Origin: Nitrospira japonica | GTDB lineage: Bacteria; Nitrospirota; Thermodesulfovibrionia; Thermodesulfovibrionales; SM23-35 | NCBI GenBank assembly: GCA_020725385.1 | Contig: DYFC01000051.1 | Span: 1 to 43,269 of the forward strand | Direction: 5' to 3' | Length of the DNA: 43,269 bases | Shown: positions 17,320-25,802 of the stretch, piece after piece | Layout of the letters: each line of letters starts with the position of its first letter | How positions within the stretch are numbered: the first letter of the stretch is position 1 | Program-made: the position numbers and the translations under genes | The notes under the pieces: generated by a model | What the model was told of the DNA's origin: nothing | Databases searched by the model: none | The model's input: the letters and a program-made list of their open reading frames with translations, nothing else

Positions 17320-18027
17320 ATGGGAATTGATTTTAACGTTGCAGTAACAGAGCTTGGAAAGCTATTCCTTGCTGCTATTCTTGGTGGAGCTATCGGGTTT
17401 GAGAGAGAATCTCACGGACAGGCTGCCGGAATACGTACCAATATCCTTGTAGCCTTAGGCGCATGTCTGATGATGTTGCTTTCACTCAACATGGAAACAT
17501 TATTTAAACATCTGAACACTGATTCAGTTGTTCGTCTTGACCCGGGAAGAATTGCTTCATACGCAATAGCAAGTATGGGTTTTCTTGGTGCAGGCGCTAT
17601 AATTAAAGGAAGGGGAACTGTAAGGGGACTAACCACCGCTGCAGGTCTCTGGCTTGTAACAGGTATCGGTCTGGCAATTGGTGCTGGTTATATTTTCCCT
17701 GCTATTGCAGGGACATTTTTAAGCCTTGTTATTCTATATAACATTCGTCATTTAAAACCTTTTATTGCAAGAGATACATATACAATCTTGATTTTACGTT
17801 TTGAGGGAAGCAATTGTCTTATAGATAGAATAAGAGATATTCTTTCGGAATTTTCTGATGTTTCTATTATGAATATAAGTCTTAGACAATCCTTCTCTCC
17901 TGCAACAATAAGTTATCACATAAGGCTTGTGGGAAAAGAGATTAATTATTGTAGTGAAATGATTGATAGGCTTTCAAAAATTCCAGGAATTATAGAACTA
18001 AGCTGGGAAGAAGGGAATGTTCCCTAA
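17320..18027 (+). CDS. MgtC/SapB family membrane protein
   Basis: A 235-residue protein with an N-terminal MgtC domain (about 1-145). Motifs are LAAILGGAIGFERESHGQAAGIRTNILVALGA, SMGFLGAGAIIKGRGTVRGLTTAAGLWLVTGIGLAIGAG and a final hydrophobic helix. A C-terminal cytoplasmic ACT-like domain (about 150-235) follows. MgtC proteins affect Mg2+ limitation survival and F-ATPase activity in Salmonella; family members elsewhere are less well understood. No Mg2+ riboswitch-like leader was recognised. A weak promoter candidate (TTGTTT at 17183, TATATT at 17206, spacing 17) lies upstream. The gene converges on the aminotransferase, five bases apart. Confidence 0.85.
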   Translation: MGIDFNVAVTELGKLFLAAILGGAIGFERESHGQAAGIRTNILVALGACLMMLLSLNMETLFKHLNTDSVVRLDPGRIASYAIASMGFLGAGAIIKGRGTVRGLTTAAGLWLVTGIGLAIGAGYIFPAIAGTFLSLVILYNIRHLKPFIARDTYTILILRFEGSNCLIDRIRDILSEFSDVSIMNISLRQSFSPATISYHIRLVGKEINYCSEMIDRLSKIPGIIELSWEEGNVP

Positions 18028-18032
18028 GGTAT

Positions 18033-18896
18033 TCAAGTTCTATAATTTTTAATATATTCTTTTACTTTTTGCCTGTAGAATTTGCGTAGATTTTTTGATA
18101 TTTCTCCTGCAGGATATTTGTTACCATCAAGTTCTGAAACAGGCATGACTTCCATTGTCGTATTTGTTACAAAGATCTCGTTTGCTGAATAAATATCGGT
18201 TTTAGTGAATTTGCCTTCTTTTACTCTTATACCCTGTTTTTTTGCAATATCAATTACTATTCCTCTTGTAATTCCATCGAGTATCCCGCAATCAACAGAT
18301 GGAGTAAAAAGGACATTGTCCTTATAAAAAAAGACATTGCATATAGTCCCTTCTGTTAATTTTCCATAAACATTTAACATAATAGCTTCATTGGCATTTT
18401 TTTCTTTAGCTTCCAATTTTGCAAGAATATTATTTAGAAAATTGAGAGACTTAATCCGGGGATTTATTGCTTCTTTAAAGTTTCTTCTTGTCTTTGCGAT
18501 TATAACTTTTAATCCCTTTTGATATAACGATTTTGGATAATCTTTTTGCTCTTTGGCGATTATAACAATCGAAGGCTTCTGACAAAAATCAGGATCAAGC
18601 CCTAAAGAACCACATCCCCTTGAGATTGTAAGACGTATGTAAGCATTTTCAAGATTATTGGCCTGAATAGTTTTGTATATAGAAGATTTTAGCTTCTCTG
18701 AATTGTAAGGTATTTTTAATCCTATCAAAGATGCCGAACGAAAAAGTCTTTTAATGTGCTCATCAATCATAAATACAATTCCATTATAAGCCCGCATTGT
18801 CTCATAAATTCCGTCACCATATAAAAATCCATGATCGAACACAGATACAACAGCATCTTCTGCCGGAACTATTCTGTCATTTAAATAAACGTACAT
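18033..18896 (-). CDS. Class IV PLP aminotransferase (BCAT / D-amino acid transaminase / ADC lyase group)
   Basis: A 287-residue fold-type IV PLP enzyme. It opens with the standard MYVYLNDRIVPAEDAVVSVFDHGFLYGDGIYETMR region (residues 1-35). The PLP lysine is K149 in RIKSLNFLNN. The cofactor-binding glutamate is E182 in GKLTEGTICNVFF, and the phosphate-binding region is ILDGITRGIVIDIA. The sequence does not by itself separate branched-chain transaminase, D-alanine transaminase and aminodeoxychorismate lyase. IlvE-like or generic transaminase is most likely. It lies downstream of the LipM-like gene on the same strand, 35 bases apart. Confidence 0.85.
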   Translation of the reverse strand: MYVYLNDRIVPAEDAVVSVFDHGFLYGDGIYETMRAYNGIVFMIDEHIKRLFRSASLIGLKIPYNSEKLKSSIYKTIQANNLENAYIRLTISRGCGSLGLDPDFCQKPSIVIIAKEQKDYPKSLYQKGLKVIIAKTRRNFKEAINPRIKSLNFLNNILAKLEAKEKNANEAIMLNVYGKLTEGTICNVFFYKDNVLFTPSVDCGILDGITRGIVIDIAKKQGIRVKEGKFTKTDIYSANEIFVTNTTMEVMPVSELDGNKYPAGEISKNLRKFYRQKVKEYIKNYRT

Positions 18897-18931
18897 AATT
18901 TTAATTATATACTAATATTTCTGTATAATGT

Positions 18932-19735
18932 CTATCTTTTGAATGTCCATTTTTCAGAAAGATATTTATGATTCTCAATTTCGATGGCGAAAGATATTTC
19001 TTCCTGAGTTGGTTGAGAATCGATAAATTTTATGTTGAATGTTTGTTCAAAAGATAATCTGATTATTTTTTTGAATTCTTCAATCTTAAATTCAGGCATT
19101 ATATATTTAAGAGCGATATAATTAAAATCATTTTGGTGCTCATTTAATTTGAAAATCTTTTGTGTTAGCATATTATCAATAGATAAGGGTATCGAACCCT
19201 GCTGTAATAGAGAGTCTATCCATCTTTTTTGTGCAGAACCAATAATTTTTTTATTATTTACAGAAAGTTCTGCATATGAGAGGGATTCAAAGCATAAAGG
19301 GCTTTTCTTTTCTTTCCGGGTACTTAGATTTTCCTTATCATTTAATGACTTCATTTCTATGTTTAGACCGAATTTTTCAAAAGCTTTTTTAAAGGCATAA
19401 CTTATTTTCTTGTAACTGTCCATTAATCCTGTTTTAAAAATACCAGAGGAAGTTATTGAAGAAAAACTGTACGTTATTTCATCAAAATGCAGGAGTGCGC
19501 GTCCTCCTGTAGGTCTTCTAACCAAAGGAATTCCACGTTCAGCACAAAATATAAAATCAATATCTCCTGCCTTCTGAAAGCATCCGATACTTACCGAAGG
19601 CATATCCCATGAGTAGATTCTTAATACAGGTGGTGATTTCCCCTCTTTTACACTAAGTGCAAGAGATTCATCCAGTGCCATGTTGTAGGATGCTCTGCAT
19701 TGACCTGAATCAATAAAACGCCATGTAGTATTCAT
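18932..19735 (-). CDS. LipM-like octanoyltransferase / lipoate-protein ligase family
   Basis: A 267-residue LplA/LipM-family (PF03099) enzyme that attaches lipoyl or octanoyl groups to carrier proteins. Signatures are the N-terminal MALDESLAL, the substrate loop RRPTGGRALLH (73-83) and KKIIGSAQKR (162-171, likely catalytic K163). C148 in PLCFESLSYAEL sits where Bacillus LipM has its acyl-enzyme cysteine (C150). That cysteine and the short length favour an octanoyl-[carrier]:protein transferase over an ATP-dependent LplA. No lipA or H-protein gene is in the window. It is divergent from gspF. Confidence 0.8.
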   Translation of the reverse strand: MNTTWRFIDSGQCRASYNMALDESLALSVKEGKSPPVLRIYSWDMPSVSIGCFQKAGDIDFIFCAERGIPLVRRPTGGRALLHFDEITYSFSSITSSGIFKTGLMDSYKKISYAFKKAFEKFGLNIEMKSLNDKENLSTRKEKKSPLCFESLSYAELSVNNKKIIGSAQKRWIDSLLQQGSIPLSIDNMLTQKIFKLNEHQNDFNYIALKYIMPEFKIEEFKKIIRLSFEQTFNIKFIDSQPTQEEISFAIEIENHKYLSEKWTFKR

Positions 19736-19839
19736 AGAATATTCTACAATAAATACAATTTGTCAGTATGGTTTATATTAAAATTGAGAATGCTTTTCAT
19801 TCAATTCTCTAACCCTGTTATTTTTATATATTTACCATG

Positions 19840-19848
19840 TGTTATAAT
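19840..19848 (+). promoter_or_regulatory. Candidate extended -10 promoter upstream of the type II secretion operon
   Basis: TGTTATAAT at 19840-19848 is a perfect extended -10 element (TGnTATAAT). No convincing -35 is present, as is usual for extended -10 promoters. It would start a transcript about 85 bases before gspF. A second TATAAT lies at 19908-19913, closer to the gene. This is a sequence match only. Confidence 0.4.
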
Positions 19849-19941
19849 TATTTTATGCTTATTTGATACTTTAAGATTGATCAAAAAATGCAAATGAAAT
19901 AACGCAATATAATTAATGTAGTGAAATTTACGGAGGAATAA

Positions 19942-21135
19942 TTGGCCATATTTTCATATAGAGCGACAACAATGGAAGGCGCTATTATCGAAGGTGTTAT
20001 TGATGCAACCGATGAAAAAAGTGCAATAGAAAGGCTTAAGAATTCCGGGTATATACCATTGAATGTTTCGGCTCCACGTGAAGATATTAAGAGGAGACTC
20101 GCATTTCGTTCCTCAAAAAGTCATGTGCTAACTTTTACAACAGAACTTTCAGCGCTTCTTGGAGCAGGTCTTCCTCTGGATAGAAGTCTTAACATTCTTG
20201 CAGAAATTTCAGAAAGCAGTGAATTGAAAGGAGTAATACAGTCTGTTCTTAGGTCCATAAGAGAAGGAAGTTCATTTTCTGATGCTCTTTCTAAACATCC
20301 AAAAATATTCCCGAAATTATATGTCAATATGATACGAGCAGGTGAAACCGGTGGAGTGCTTGATGTTGTTCTCGAAAAATTAAATGAGTTTTTAGAATCT
20401 TCAAGGGCACTTAAAGAGCATGTGGTTTCTGTAATGCTCTATCCTGTTATTCTTATAATTACCGGCGGGGTATCTATTATTGTACTTCTTACCTTTGTTC
20501 TCCCGAAATTCTCACTCATATTTGCAGAACTTGGCGGCTCTTTACCTTTACCAACAAAACTTCTCCTTTCTTTCAGCAATTTACTGCGCGCCTATTGGTG
20601 GATTGTTCTTTCCGCATTGGTAGCTATGTGGCTTCTTTTTAAAAATTATGTAAAATCACCTGCCGGAAGGTATCAATGGGACTCGTTTAAGTTGAAACTT
20701 CTCGGTGATATTATAAAGAAGCTTGAGACCGCAAGATTTTGTAGAACTCTCGGCACATTACTTAAAAGTGGAGTGCCTGTGCTACAGGCTCTCAACAATG
20801 CGAAGGATGTTATTAGTAACCATGTTATTGCTTCTGCAATAGACAAGGTTTCTGCTGGTGCAAAGGAAGGAAAAGGAATTGCAGCACCGCTGGCAGCTAC
20901 AAATGTATTCCCTCAACTTGCTCTTTCAATGATAAAAGTTGGTGAAGAAACAGGACAGCTTGATACAATGCTAATAAAGGTTGCAACAACTTATGAAAAA
21001 AGTTTGAATGTCGCAATTAAAAGATTTGTTTCTTTACTCGAACCTGTAATGATTCTTGCAATGGGATTAATAATAGGGTTTATTGTTATATCAATGTTAA
21101 TCTCGATCTTCAGCATTGTAGAACTTCCATTTTAG
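19942..21135 (+). CDS. gspF: Type II secretion inner-membrane platform protein GspF
   Basis: A 397-residue GspF/PilC-family protein. It has two T2SSF domains (LTFTTELSALLGAGLPLDRSLN near 57-78, and ETARFCRTLGTLLKSGVPVLQALN near 262-285), each followed by hydrophobic helices (about 163-190, 215-232 and 370-395). It forms the inner-membrane platform that contacts the GspE ATPase. The start is TTG at 19942, with GGAGG at 19932-19936, and gives the family-typical N-terminus MAIFSYRATT. It heads the operon gspF-H-I-J-K-L-M; gspE, which often precedes gspF, is not here. The neighbouring minor pseudopilins make a secretion role more likely than a type IV pilus. Confidence 0.93.
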   Translation: MAIFSYRATTMEGAIIEGVIDATDEKSAIERLKNSGYIPLNVSAPREDIKRRLAFRSSKSHVLTFTTELSALLGAGLPLDRSLNILAEISESSELKGVIQSVLRSIREGSSFSDALSKHPKIFPKLYVNMIRAGETGGVLDVVLEKLNEFLESSRALKEHVVSVMLYPVILIITGGVSIIVLLTFVLPKFSLIFAELGGSLPLPTKLLLSFSNLLRAYWWIVLSALVAMWLLFKNYVKSPAGRYQWDSFKLKLLGDIIKKLETARFCRTLGTLLKSGVPVLQALNNAKDVISNHVIASAIDKVSAGAKEGKGIAAPLAATNVFPQLALSMIKVGEETGQLDTMLIKVATTYEKSLNVAIKRFVSLLEPVMILAMGLIIGFIVISMLISIFSIVELPF

Positions 21136-21184
21136 AAGGATAAGTAAAAAAGTTAAATTTTTTATTTCGAAATCAATTTACACT

Positions 21185-21640
21185 ATGAATCACAGAAAAA
21201 AAAGAGGGTTTATACTCATTGAATTAATTGTTGTACTATTATTGATAACTATTATTATGGGCATTGTAGCAATTTCATTTGCAAATTTTCTTCCCTCGAG
21301 CAAATTTGATGCAACGGTGAGAACAGTTATTTCGACAATTAAACATGCACGTGCGCTCTCAAGTATAAACAATGAAACAAAAACTATTACTATTGATATT
21401 GATTCCAAAAAATTCGGGATTGAAGGAATAGGCAGCAAAGATATTCCTCAAGATATAGGAATTAAGATTATTGACCCGTATTTTGGGGAAATCGTTCATG
21501 GTAAATACCGTTTTGTTGTATATAATACAGGGAACATTGATGCAGGGGACATAATACTCTGGAATTCTTCGAAAAGCAGTATTATCCGTATAGACCCTAT
21601 AATTGGAGCGGTTATTATAAAGCAAAATGAAAAGCGCTGA
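21185..21640 (+). CDS. gspH: Type II secretion pseudopilin GspH-like
   Basis: A 151-residue prepilin. The short basic leader MNHRKKRG is cut before F9, and the mature N-terminus FILIELIVVLLLITIIM has the conserved Glu at +5 (E13). The C-terminal half is beta-rich (TITIDIDSKKFGIEGIG) and lacks the calcium-loop/PWGNPY-type end of the major pseudopilin GspG. GspH is therefore the better call. It lies 49 bases after gspF; its last 14 bases overlap the next gene. Confidence 0.75.
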   Translation: MNHRKKRGFILIELIVVLLLITIIMGIVAISFANFLPSSKFDATVRTVISTIKHARALSSINNETKTITIDIDSKKFGIEGIGSKDIPQDIGIKIIDPYFGEIVHGKYRFVVYNTGNIDAGDIILWNSSKSSIIRIDPIIGAVIIKQNEKR

Positions 21641-22016
21641 TAATAACAAAGGGTTTACTTTACTTGAAATTCTTGTAGCAACCGCACTGCTCGGGATTGC
21701 AATAACAGTGGTGCTTCAACTCTTCTCTGCGAATATAAAAGCAATAGGTGATTCAAGCGACTATGTAAAAGCAGCAACATGGACTGAAATGAAAATGAGA
21801 GAATTACTTGCTTCAGGCAACATGGAAGAGAAATCTTACAGGGAAACAACAAACAATGGTTATACAATAGATATTTCAATTACCGAAACCCTGAAGGAAA
21901 GGACAGAAAATCTTGATGTCAGGCTTTTTGAGATAGTTCTTACAACACACTGGTTGAAAGGCATAAAAGAAAAGTCTTTTACTTTAAGAACTTTGAAAAC
22001 AGTACGGAAAGAATGA
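21627..22016 (+). CDS. gspI: Type II secretion minor pseudopilin GspI
   Basis: A 129-residue minor pseudopilin. The leader MKSADNNKG is cleaved before F10, with FTLLEILVATALLGIAI and Glu at +5 (E14), the classic GspI start. Length matches the family. In other systems GspI nucleates the pseudopilus tip with GspJ and GspK. It overlaps gspH by 14 bases and gspJ by four (ATGA). Confidence 0.85.
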   Translation: MKSADNNKGFTLLEILVATALLGIAITVVLQLFSANIKAIGDSSDYVKAATWTEMKMRELLASGNMEEKSYRETTNNGYTIDISITETLKERTENLDVRLFEIVLTTHWLKGIKEKSFTLRTLKTVRKE

Positions 22017-22699
22017 ACTACTTCCCTAAAATATTCAGGACAAGTCACAACAAATTTAAGAATAGTTTTATCAATTCTCAAAATGGTTTCACTTTGCTTG
22101 AATTGACAATTTCTATAACAATGCTTGCATTAATAGTTCTTGTTATCGCCGGAGCCTTAAGACTTGGATACAGATCAATTGAATCCGCGGATAGAAAAAT
22201 AGAATCTACCGAAAGAATGAGAATATCTTTCCATATAATTGATTCCCAGATACAATCGTATATTCCTTTAACTTATATCGATAACGGGGAAAGAAAATAT
22301 TATTTCAAAGGGAACAAAACTTCCATGCAGTTTTCAACAAACTATTCTGTCTGGGGTGGTGAAAGAGGATATGTTGTAACTACTTATGATGTTGTTGCAT
22401 CGGATAATAATAAACATGCGCTTTTAGTCACGGAAAATACAGTTGGAATAGAATTTGCAAGACAGACCAAACTTCTGGACAATTATAATGCTATTTTCTT
22501 TAAATATTACTATAAAGACCCTACTGAAGAACAAGGCAAATGGATAGAAGAATGGACGGATGAAACAACAGTGCCACAGAAGATAAGAATTTATTTTTCC
22601 GACGACACAGGAGATAGTGTAATAACAGTTCCTTTGAGAATCAGGACATCTCTTAATGAAGAAGATGACATAGATTTAAATGTTAATAATAACGAATGA
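22013..22699 (+). CDS. gspJ: Type II secretion minor pseudopilin GspJ
   Basis: A 228-residue minor pseudopilin. The prepilin cleavage site is NSQNG|FTLLELTISITMLALIVL, Glu at +5 (E30). The 25-residue leader is much longer than the usual 6-10 residues; the start is supported by the ATGA overlap with gspI and by the absence of an internal Met before the cleavage site. The globular part (about 60-228) has GspJ-like size. It probably partners GspI and GspK in the tip complex. Confidence 0.85.
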   Translation: MNYFPKIFRTSHNKFKNSFINSQNGFTLLELTISITMLALIVLVIAGALRLGYRSIESADRKIESTERMRISFHIIDSQIQSYIPLTYIDNGERKYYFKGNKTSMQFSTNYSVWGGERGYVVTTYDVVASDNNKHALLVTENTVGIEFARQTKLLDNYNAIFFKYYYKDPTEEQGKWIEEWTDETTVPQKIRIYFSDDTGDSVITVPLRIRTSLNEEDDIDLNVNNNE

Positions 22700-23673
22700 G
22701 GATGAAAATTAAAGACCATTATTTAAGAAATCTCGGAACAACTGAAAATGGTATAGCTCTAATTATAGTATTATGGATACTTACTATACTTATGGTTCTT
22801 GCTCTATCATTTTCTTATGCTGCGAGAACCGAGATATATTCAACAATAGCCTTCAGGGAGAGTATGGAAGAAAAATTTCTTGCCGAAGCAGGAATTGAAC
22901 GCGCAATTACAGAATTGTTTTATTATCAGATGTATAAAGACCAGACTATTGAACTTGAAGGGCTTGATGTATGGAAAGTAGATAATACTCCTTATGATAT
23001 TCAAACAGGCACGGGAACCTGTAATATCAGAATTATTGATGAAATGGGGAAGGTGGACATAAACGCAGGTTCTGAGGTAGTATTAAAAAATCTTTTAATA
23101 AATTCAGGGGTACAACCCGAACAGGCCGATATTATTGTTGATTCAATGATGGACTGGAAAGACCCAGATGATTTGCACAGGCTTAATGGCGCCGAAAGTG
23201 ATTATTACATGTCTTTGCCTGTACCATATAAAGCAAAAGATGCAAATTTTGACACATTGGAGGAATTGCTTCTTGTCAAAGGTATGACTCCTGAAATATT
23301 ATATGGTAATAACGAAAAAGAAGGTATTATTGATTTTCTAACTGTGAATTCAAGGCAGAGAAGAATAAATATAAATGCAGCGCCGAGAGAAGTGCTTATG
23401 GCAGTGCCGGGGATAACACCGGAGCTTGCCGATACTATAATTAATATAAGGCAAACCGGTAAAATTGACTCTCCTCAAATGATTGCTCTGCCGCCCGATT
23501 CTTTGAATTATATAATTACAGGAGAATCAACATCAGCAACATTTACTGTAACATCAACCGGTAGAAGCAAGAATAAGAAGGGAGGATATACGGTGCGGGC
23601 TGTCGTAAATATATCCGGACAGGATAATTACAGGATATTGAGTTATAAAAGCCCTGCTACGACAAAACAATGA
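22696..23673 (+). CDS. gspK: Type II secretion minor pseudopilin GspK
   Basis: A 325-residue GspK. The prepilin site is TTENG|IALIIVLWILTILMVLALS. As is normal for GspK, the conserved Glu at +5 is absent. AARTEIYSTIAFRESMEEKFLAEAGIERA matches the family helix. An inserted alpha domain (about 110-230) contains INAGSEVVLKNLL and MDWKDPDDLHRLNGAESDYY, as in known GspK alpha domains. GspK caps the pseudopilus. It has ATGA overlaps with gspJ and gspL. Confidence 0.9.
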   Translation: MRMKIKDHYLRNLGTTENGIALIIVLWILTILMVLALSFSYAARTEIYSTIAFRESMEEKFLAEAGIERAITELFYYQMYKDQTIELEGLDVWKVDNTPYDIQTGTGTCNIRIIDEMGKVDINAGSEVVLKNLLINSGVQPEQADIIVDSMMDWKDPDDLHRLNGAESDYYMSLPVPYKAKDANFDTLEELLLVKGMTPEILYGNNEKEGIIDFLTVNSRQRRININAAPREVLMAVPGITPELADTIINIRQTGKIDSPQMIALPPDSLNYIITGESTSATFTVTSTGRSKNKKGGYTVRAVVNISGQDNYRILSYKSPATTKQ

Positions 23674-25217
23674 ATGGTACATTTGTTTTAAATAAAATTT
23701 CATCTTTAGCAACTTCTTCTGCATCAACTTTTATTGATGCAATTAATCCTTTATGGCGTTTTCTTACTTTCAGCATTGCTGATGATAGAATTTATCCGGA
23801 GAAAGCATTATGTGTTTCTATCGAAAAAGGTCTTATTTCAGTAGCATTTGGTTCAAGATTATTCTCGGTTATCAAAATAAAACATGTTAAAGAATATCCT
23901 GTTGAAGAAGGAAAAATTCCACAGCCTGATATATTTGCTTCGTCGCTTTCTTTTGCAGTTAATGAGTTCGGTACATACACTAAGAATATAATTTTAAGCA
24001 TTCCAAAATCATGGGCTATAGTAAAAGTTGTTGACTTCCCTTCAACTGCCCTTGAGAATCTCTCTAATGTTGTTGCCTATGAGCTTGATCGCATAACCCC
24101 TTTTAATTCCGAAGACGCATATTATGATTATAAAATTATTGGTGAAAAAGAAGGTAAGATTAGCTTATTGGTTGTTGCTGCCAGAGCAGACTTAATAAAT
24201 CCATATCTTGAAGTAGCTAACGAAAAAGGTATTTCTATTTCGAAAATAACGGTTAATTTATCTGTAATAGAAACACTGTTACGCTATAACAATAACAAAA
24301 CTGAAGAAGCGTTCCTTGAGATTAATAAGAATGGTTATGAAGGAGCGCTTTTTATAAACGGAACAATTTTAAATACATTTTCAGGGAACTTTAAGACCGA
24401 AGACCACCAATCAAAAATAAATACAATAAAAGAGCAAATAGAACCACTAATGCAGGCCTTGAAAATAAAAGAAAAACCCCAAAAACTAACAGTGCTTATG
24501 ACTGAACAAGATCCTTCATTTAAAGAAATTATGAAAATAGGCCTCCCGTATTCAATAAAATTTCTTGATGAATCGCTTGTGAAGATTAAAATGCAGAATT
24601 CTAAGACTTATTCTTCGATTGGAGGGGTTATTGAGTATTTATGGCCGAAATCTGGAGGCCTGAATCTTCTCTGCAAGGGAAATCACCCGAAAACTAAACC
24701 TCCACTTATACTTACTTTTATATTAATCTTTGTAATTCTTATTATGTGGGTTTTATATATAATTGCTCCTCTTAGAGTAGAAAAACAAAGGCTTAATGAA
24801 ATTGATAAACAGATTGAAATGCGGAAAGAAGAAGTAAAGAAAATTGAAGCCTTAAAAAAAGATATTTCAGCAGTTATTGATGAAATCAATTTAATAAATA
24901 ATTTTAAACAGGATAAACATATGGATATTGATTTACTTAAAAATCTAACATCCATTTTGCCTAAAAGCGCATGGCTTTCGAGGGTTAGAATAACCCAAAC
25001 CCATGTTGAACTTGAAGGATATACGACTGAATCGGCGACTGCTATACTTTCCAAACTCGAAGCATCTCCATATTTCAAAAAGGTAGAATTTTCTTCGCCA
25101 ACATTTAGAGATACAAGATTAAAGTCCGAACGTTTTAATATAAAAATGGAAATAGAAGGACTTAAAAAAGAACCTTCTCTTGTGCCTAAAAGGAGTACCG
25201 AAGATGAAGAAGAATAA
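23670..25217 (+). CDS. gspL: Type II secretion GspL (PilM-like plus PilN-like domains)
   Basis: A 515-residue protein. The cytoplasmic N-terminal half (about 45-320) has an actin-like/PilM-type fold, with IILSIPKSWAIVKVVDFP and LSNVVAYELDRITPFNSEDA. A single transmembrane helix lies near 345-367. The periplasmic part begins with a coiled coil (EKQRLNEIDKQIEMRKEEVK) followed by a ferredoxin-like PilN domain (LLKNLTSILPKSAWLSRVRI). This is GspL architecture: it recruits GspE on the inside and pairs with GspM outside. It overlaps gspK by four bases and gspM by 14. Confidence 0.85.
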   Translation: MNGTFVLNKISSLATSSASTFIDAINPLWRFLTFSIADDRIYPEKALCVSIEKGLISVAFGSRLFSVIKIKHVKEYPVEEGKIPQPDIFASSLSFAVNEFGTYTKNIILSIPKSWAIVKVVDFPSTALENLSNVVAYELDRITPFNSEDAYYDYKIIGEKEGKISLLVVAARADLINPYLEVANEKGISISKITVNLSVIETLLRYNNNKTEEAFLEINKNGYEGALFINGTILNTFSGNFKTEDHQSKINTIKEQIEPLMQALKIKEKPQKLTVLMTEQDPSFKEIMKIGLPYSIKFLDESLVKIKMQNSKTYSSIGGVIEYLWPKSGGLNLLCKGNHPKTKPPLILTFILIFVILIMWVLYIIAPLRVEKQRLNEIDKQIEMRKEEVKKIEALKKDISAVIDEINLINNFKQDKHMDIDLLKNLTSILPKSAWLSRVRITQTHVELEGYTTESATAILSKLEASPYFKKVEFSSPTFRDTRLKSERFNIKMEIEGLKKEPSLVPKRSTEDEEE

Positions 25218-25755
25218 AACACTTATCTTTACAATCCCGGCTATGATAATTCTCGGCGTTTTTTTGCTCTATCAATATGTATATCTTGGCATACAAGGAG
25301 AATTATCTACAGTTAAAGAAATTCAGGAAATAAAAACTAAAACCTTGCAAAAGTATATGACCCTTATAGCCCAGAAACCCGAACTTGAAAAACAACTTGC
25401 TTCTCTTAAGGAAACGAGAAAAGCAGAAGATTCAAAGCTGATTGAAGGGCAGACAATATCTCTTGCAGCTGCTTCTTTACAGGATATAGTTAAGGAAACA
25501 GTTACAAGAAATGGTGCAACGATAACAAGTGAACGTGTCGGAAAAACAGAAGACCTCGGAAAATTTAAAGTAGTAAGTGTTAGTGTTGACGCCAATGTGC
25601 CTGACACTAGAATTCTAAGAGATATTCTATATTCTCTTGAAACACGTACACCTTATTTAATTATAAAGGACCTTGATATAAGAGTAAGAAACTTCAGGGA
25701 TCCAAGAGATCAGATGGTGAAATTTGATGTTGCAGCCCTTACAGCAAGTAAATAA
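25204..25755 (+). CDS. gspM: Type II secretion GspM (PilO-like)
   Basis: A 183-residue bitopic protein. It has a short cytoplasmic N-terminus, one transmembrane helix (about 7-26), a coiled-coil stretch (LEKQLASLKETRKAEDSKL) and a C-terminal ferredoxin-like domain (VSVSVDANVPDTRILRDILYSLETRTPYLIIKDLDIRVR). The start is ATG at 25204, with AGGAG at 25191-25195 eight bases upstream; an in-frame ATG at 25180 has no such site. It is the expected GspL partner and the last gene of the operon. Confidence 0.8.
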   Translation: MKKNKTLIFTIPAMIILGVFLLYQYVYLGIQGELSTVKEIQEIKTKTLQKYMTLIAQKPELEKQLASLKETRKAEDSKLIEGQTISLAAASLQDIVKETVTRNGATITSERVGKTEDLGKFKVVSVSVDANVPDTRILRDILYSLETRTPYLIIKDLDIRVRNFRDPRDQMVKFDVAALTASK

Positions 25756-25802
25756 AATAACACAGAGCAAAAGATTAAAAATTACTTGTAAGGAGGAATG
25801 AT

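Noticed and set aside
25180..25203. Upstream ATG at 25180 as the start of gspM
   Set aside because: The ATG at 25204 has AGGAG at an ideal distance and gives a typical short basic N-terminus before the membrane helix.
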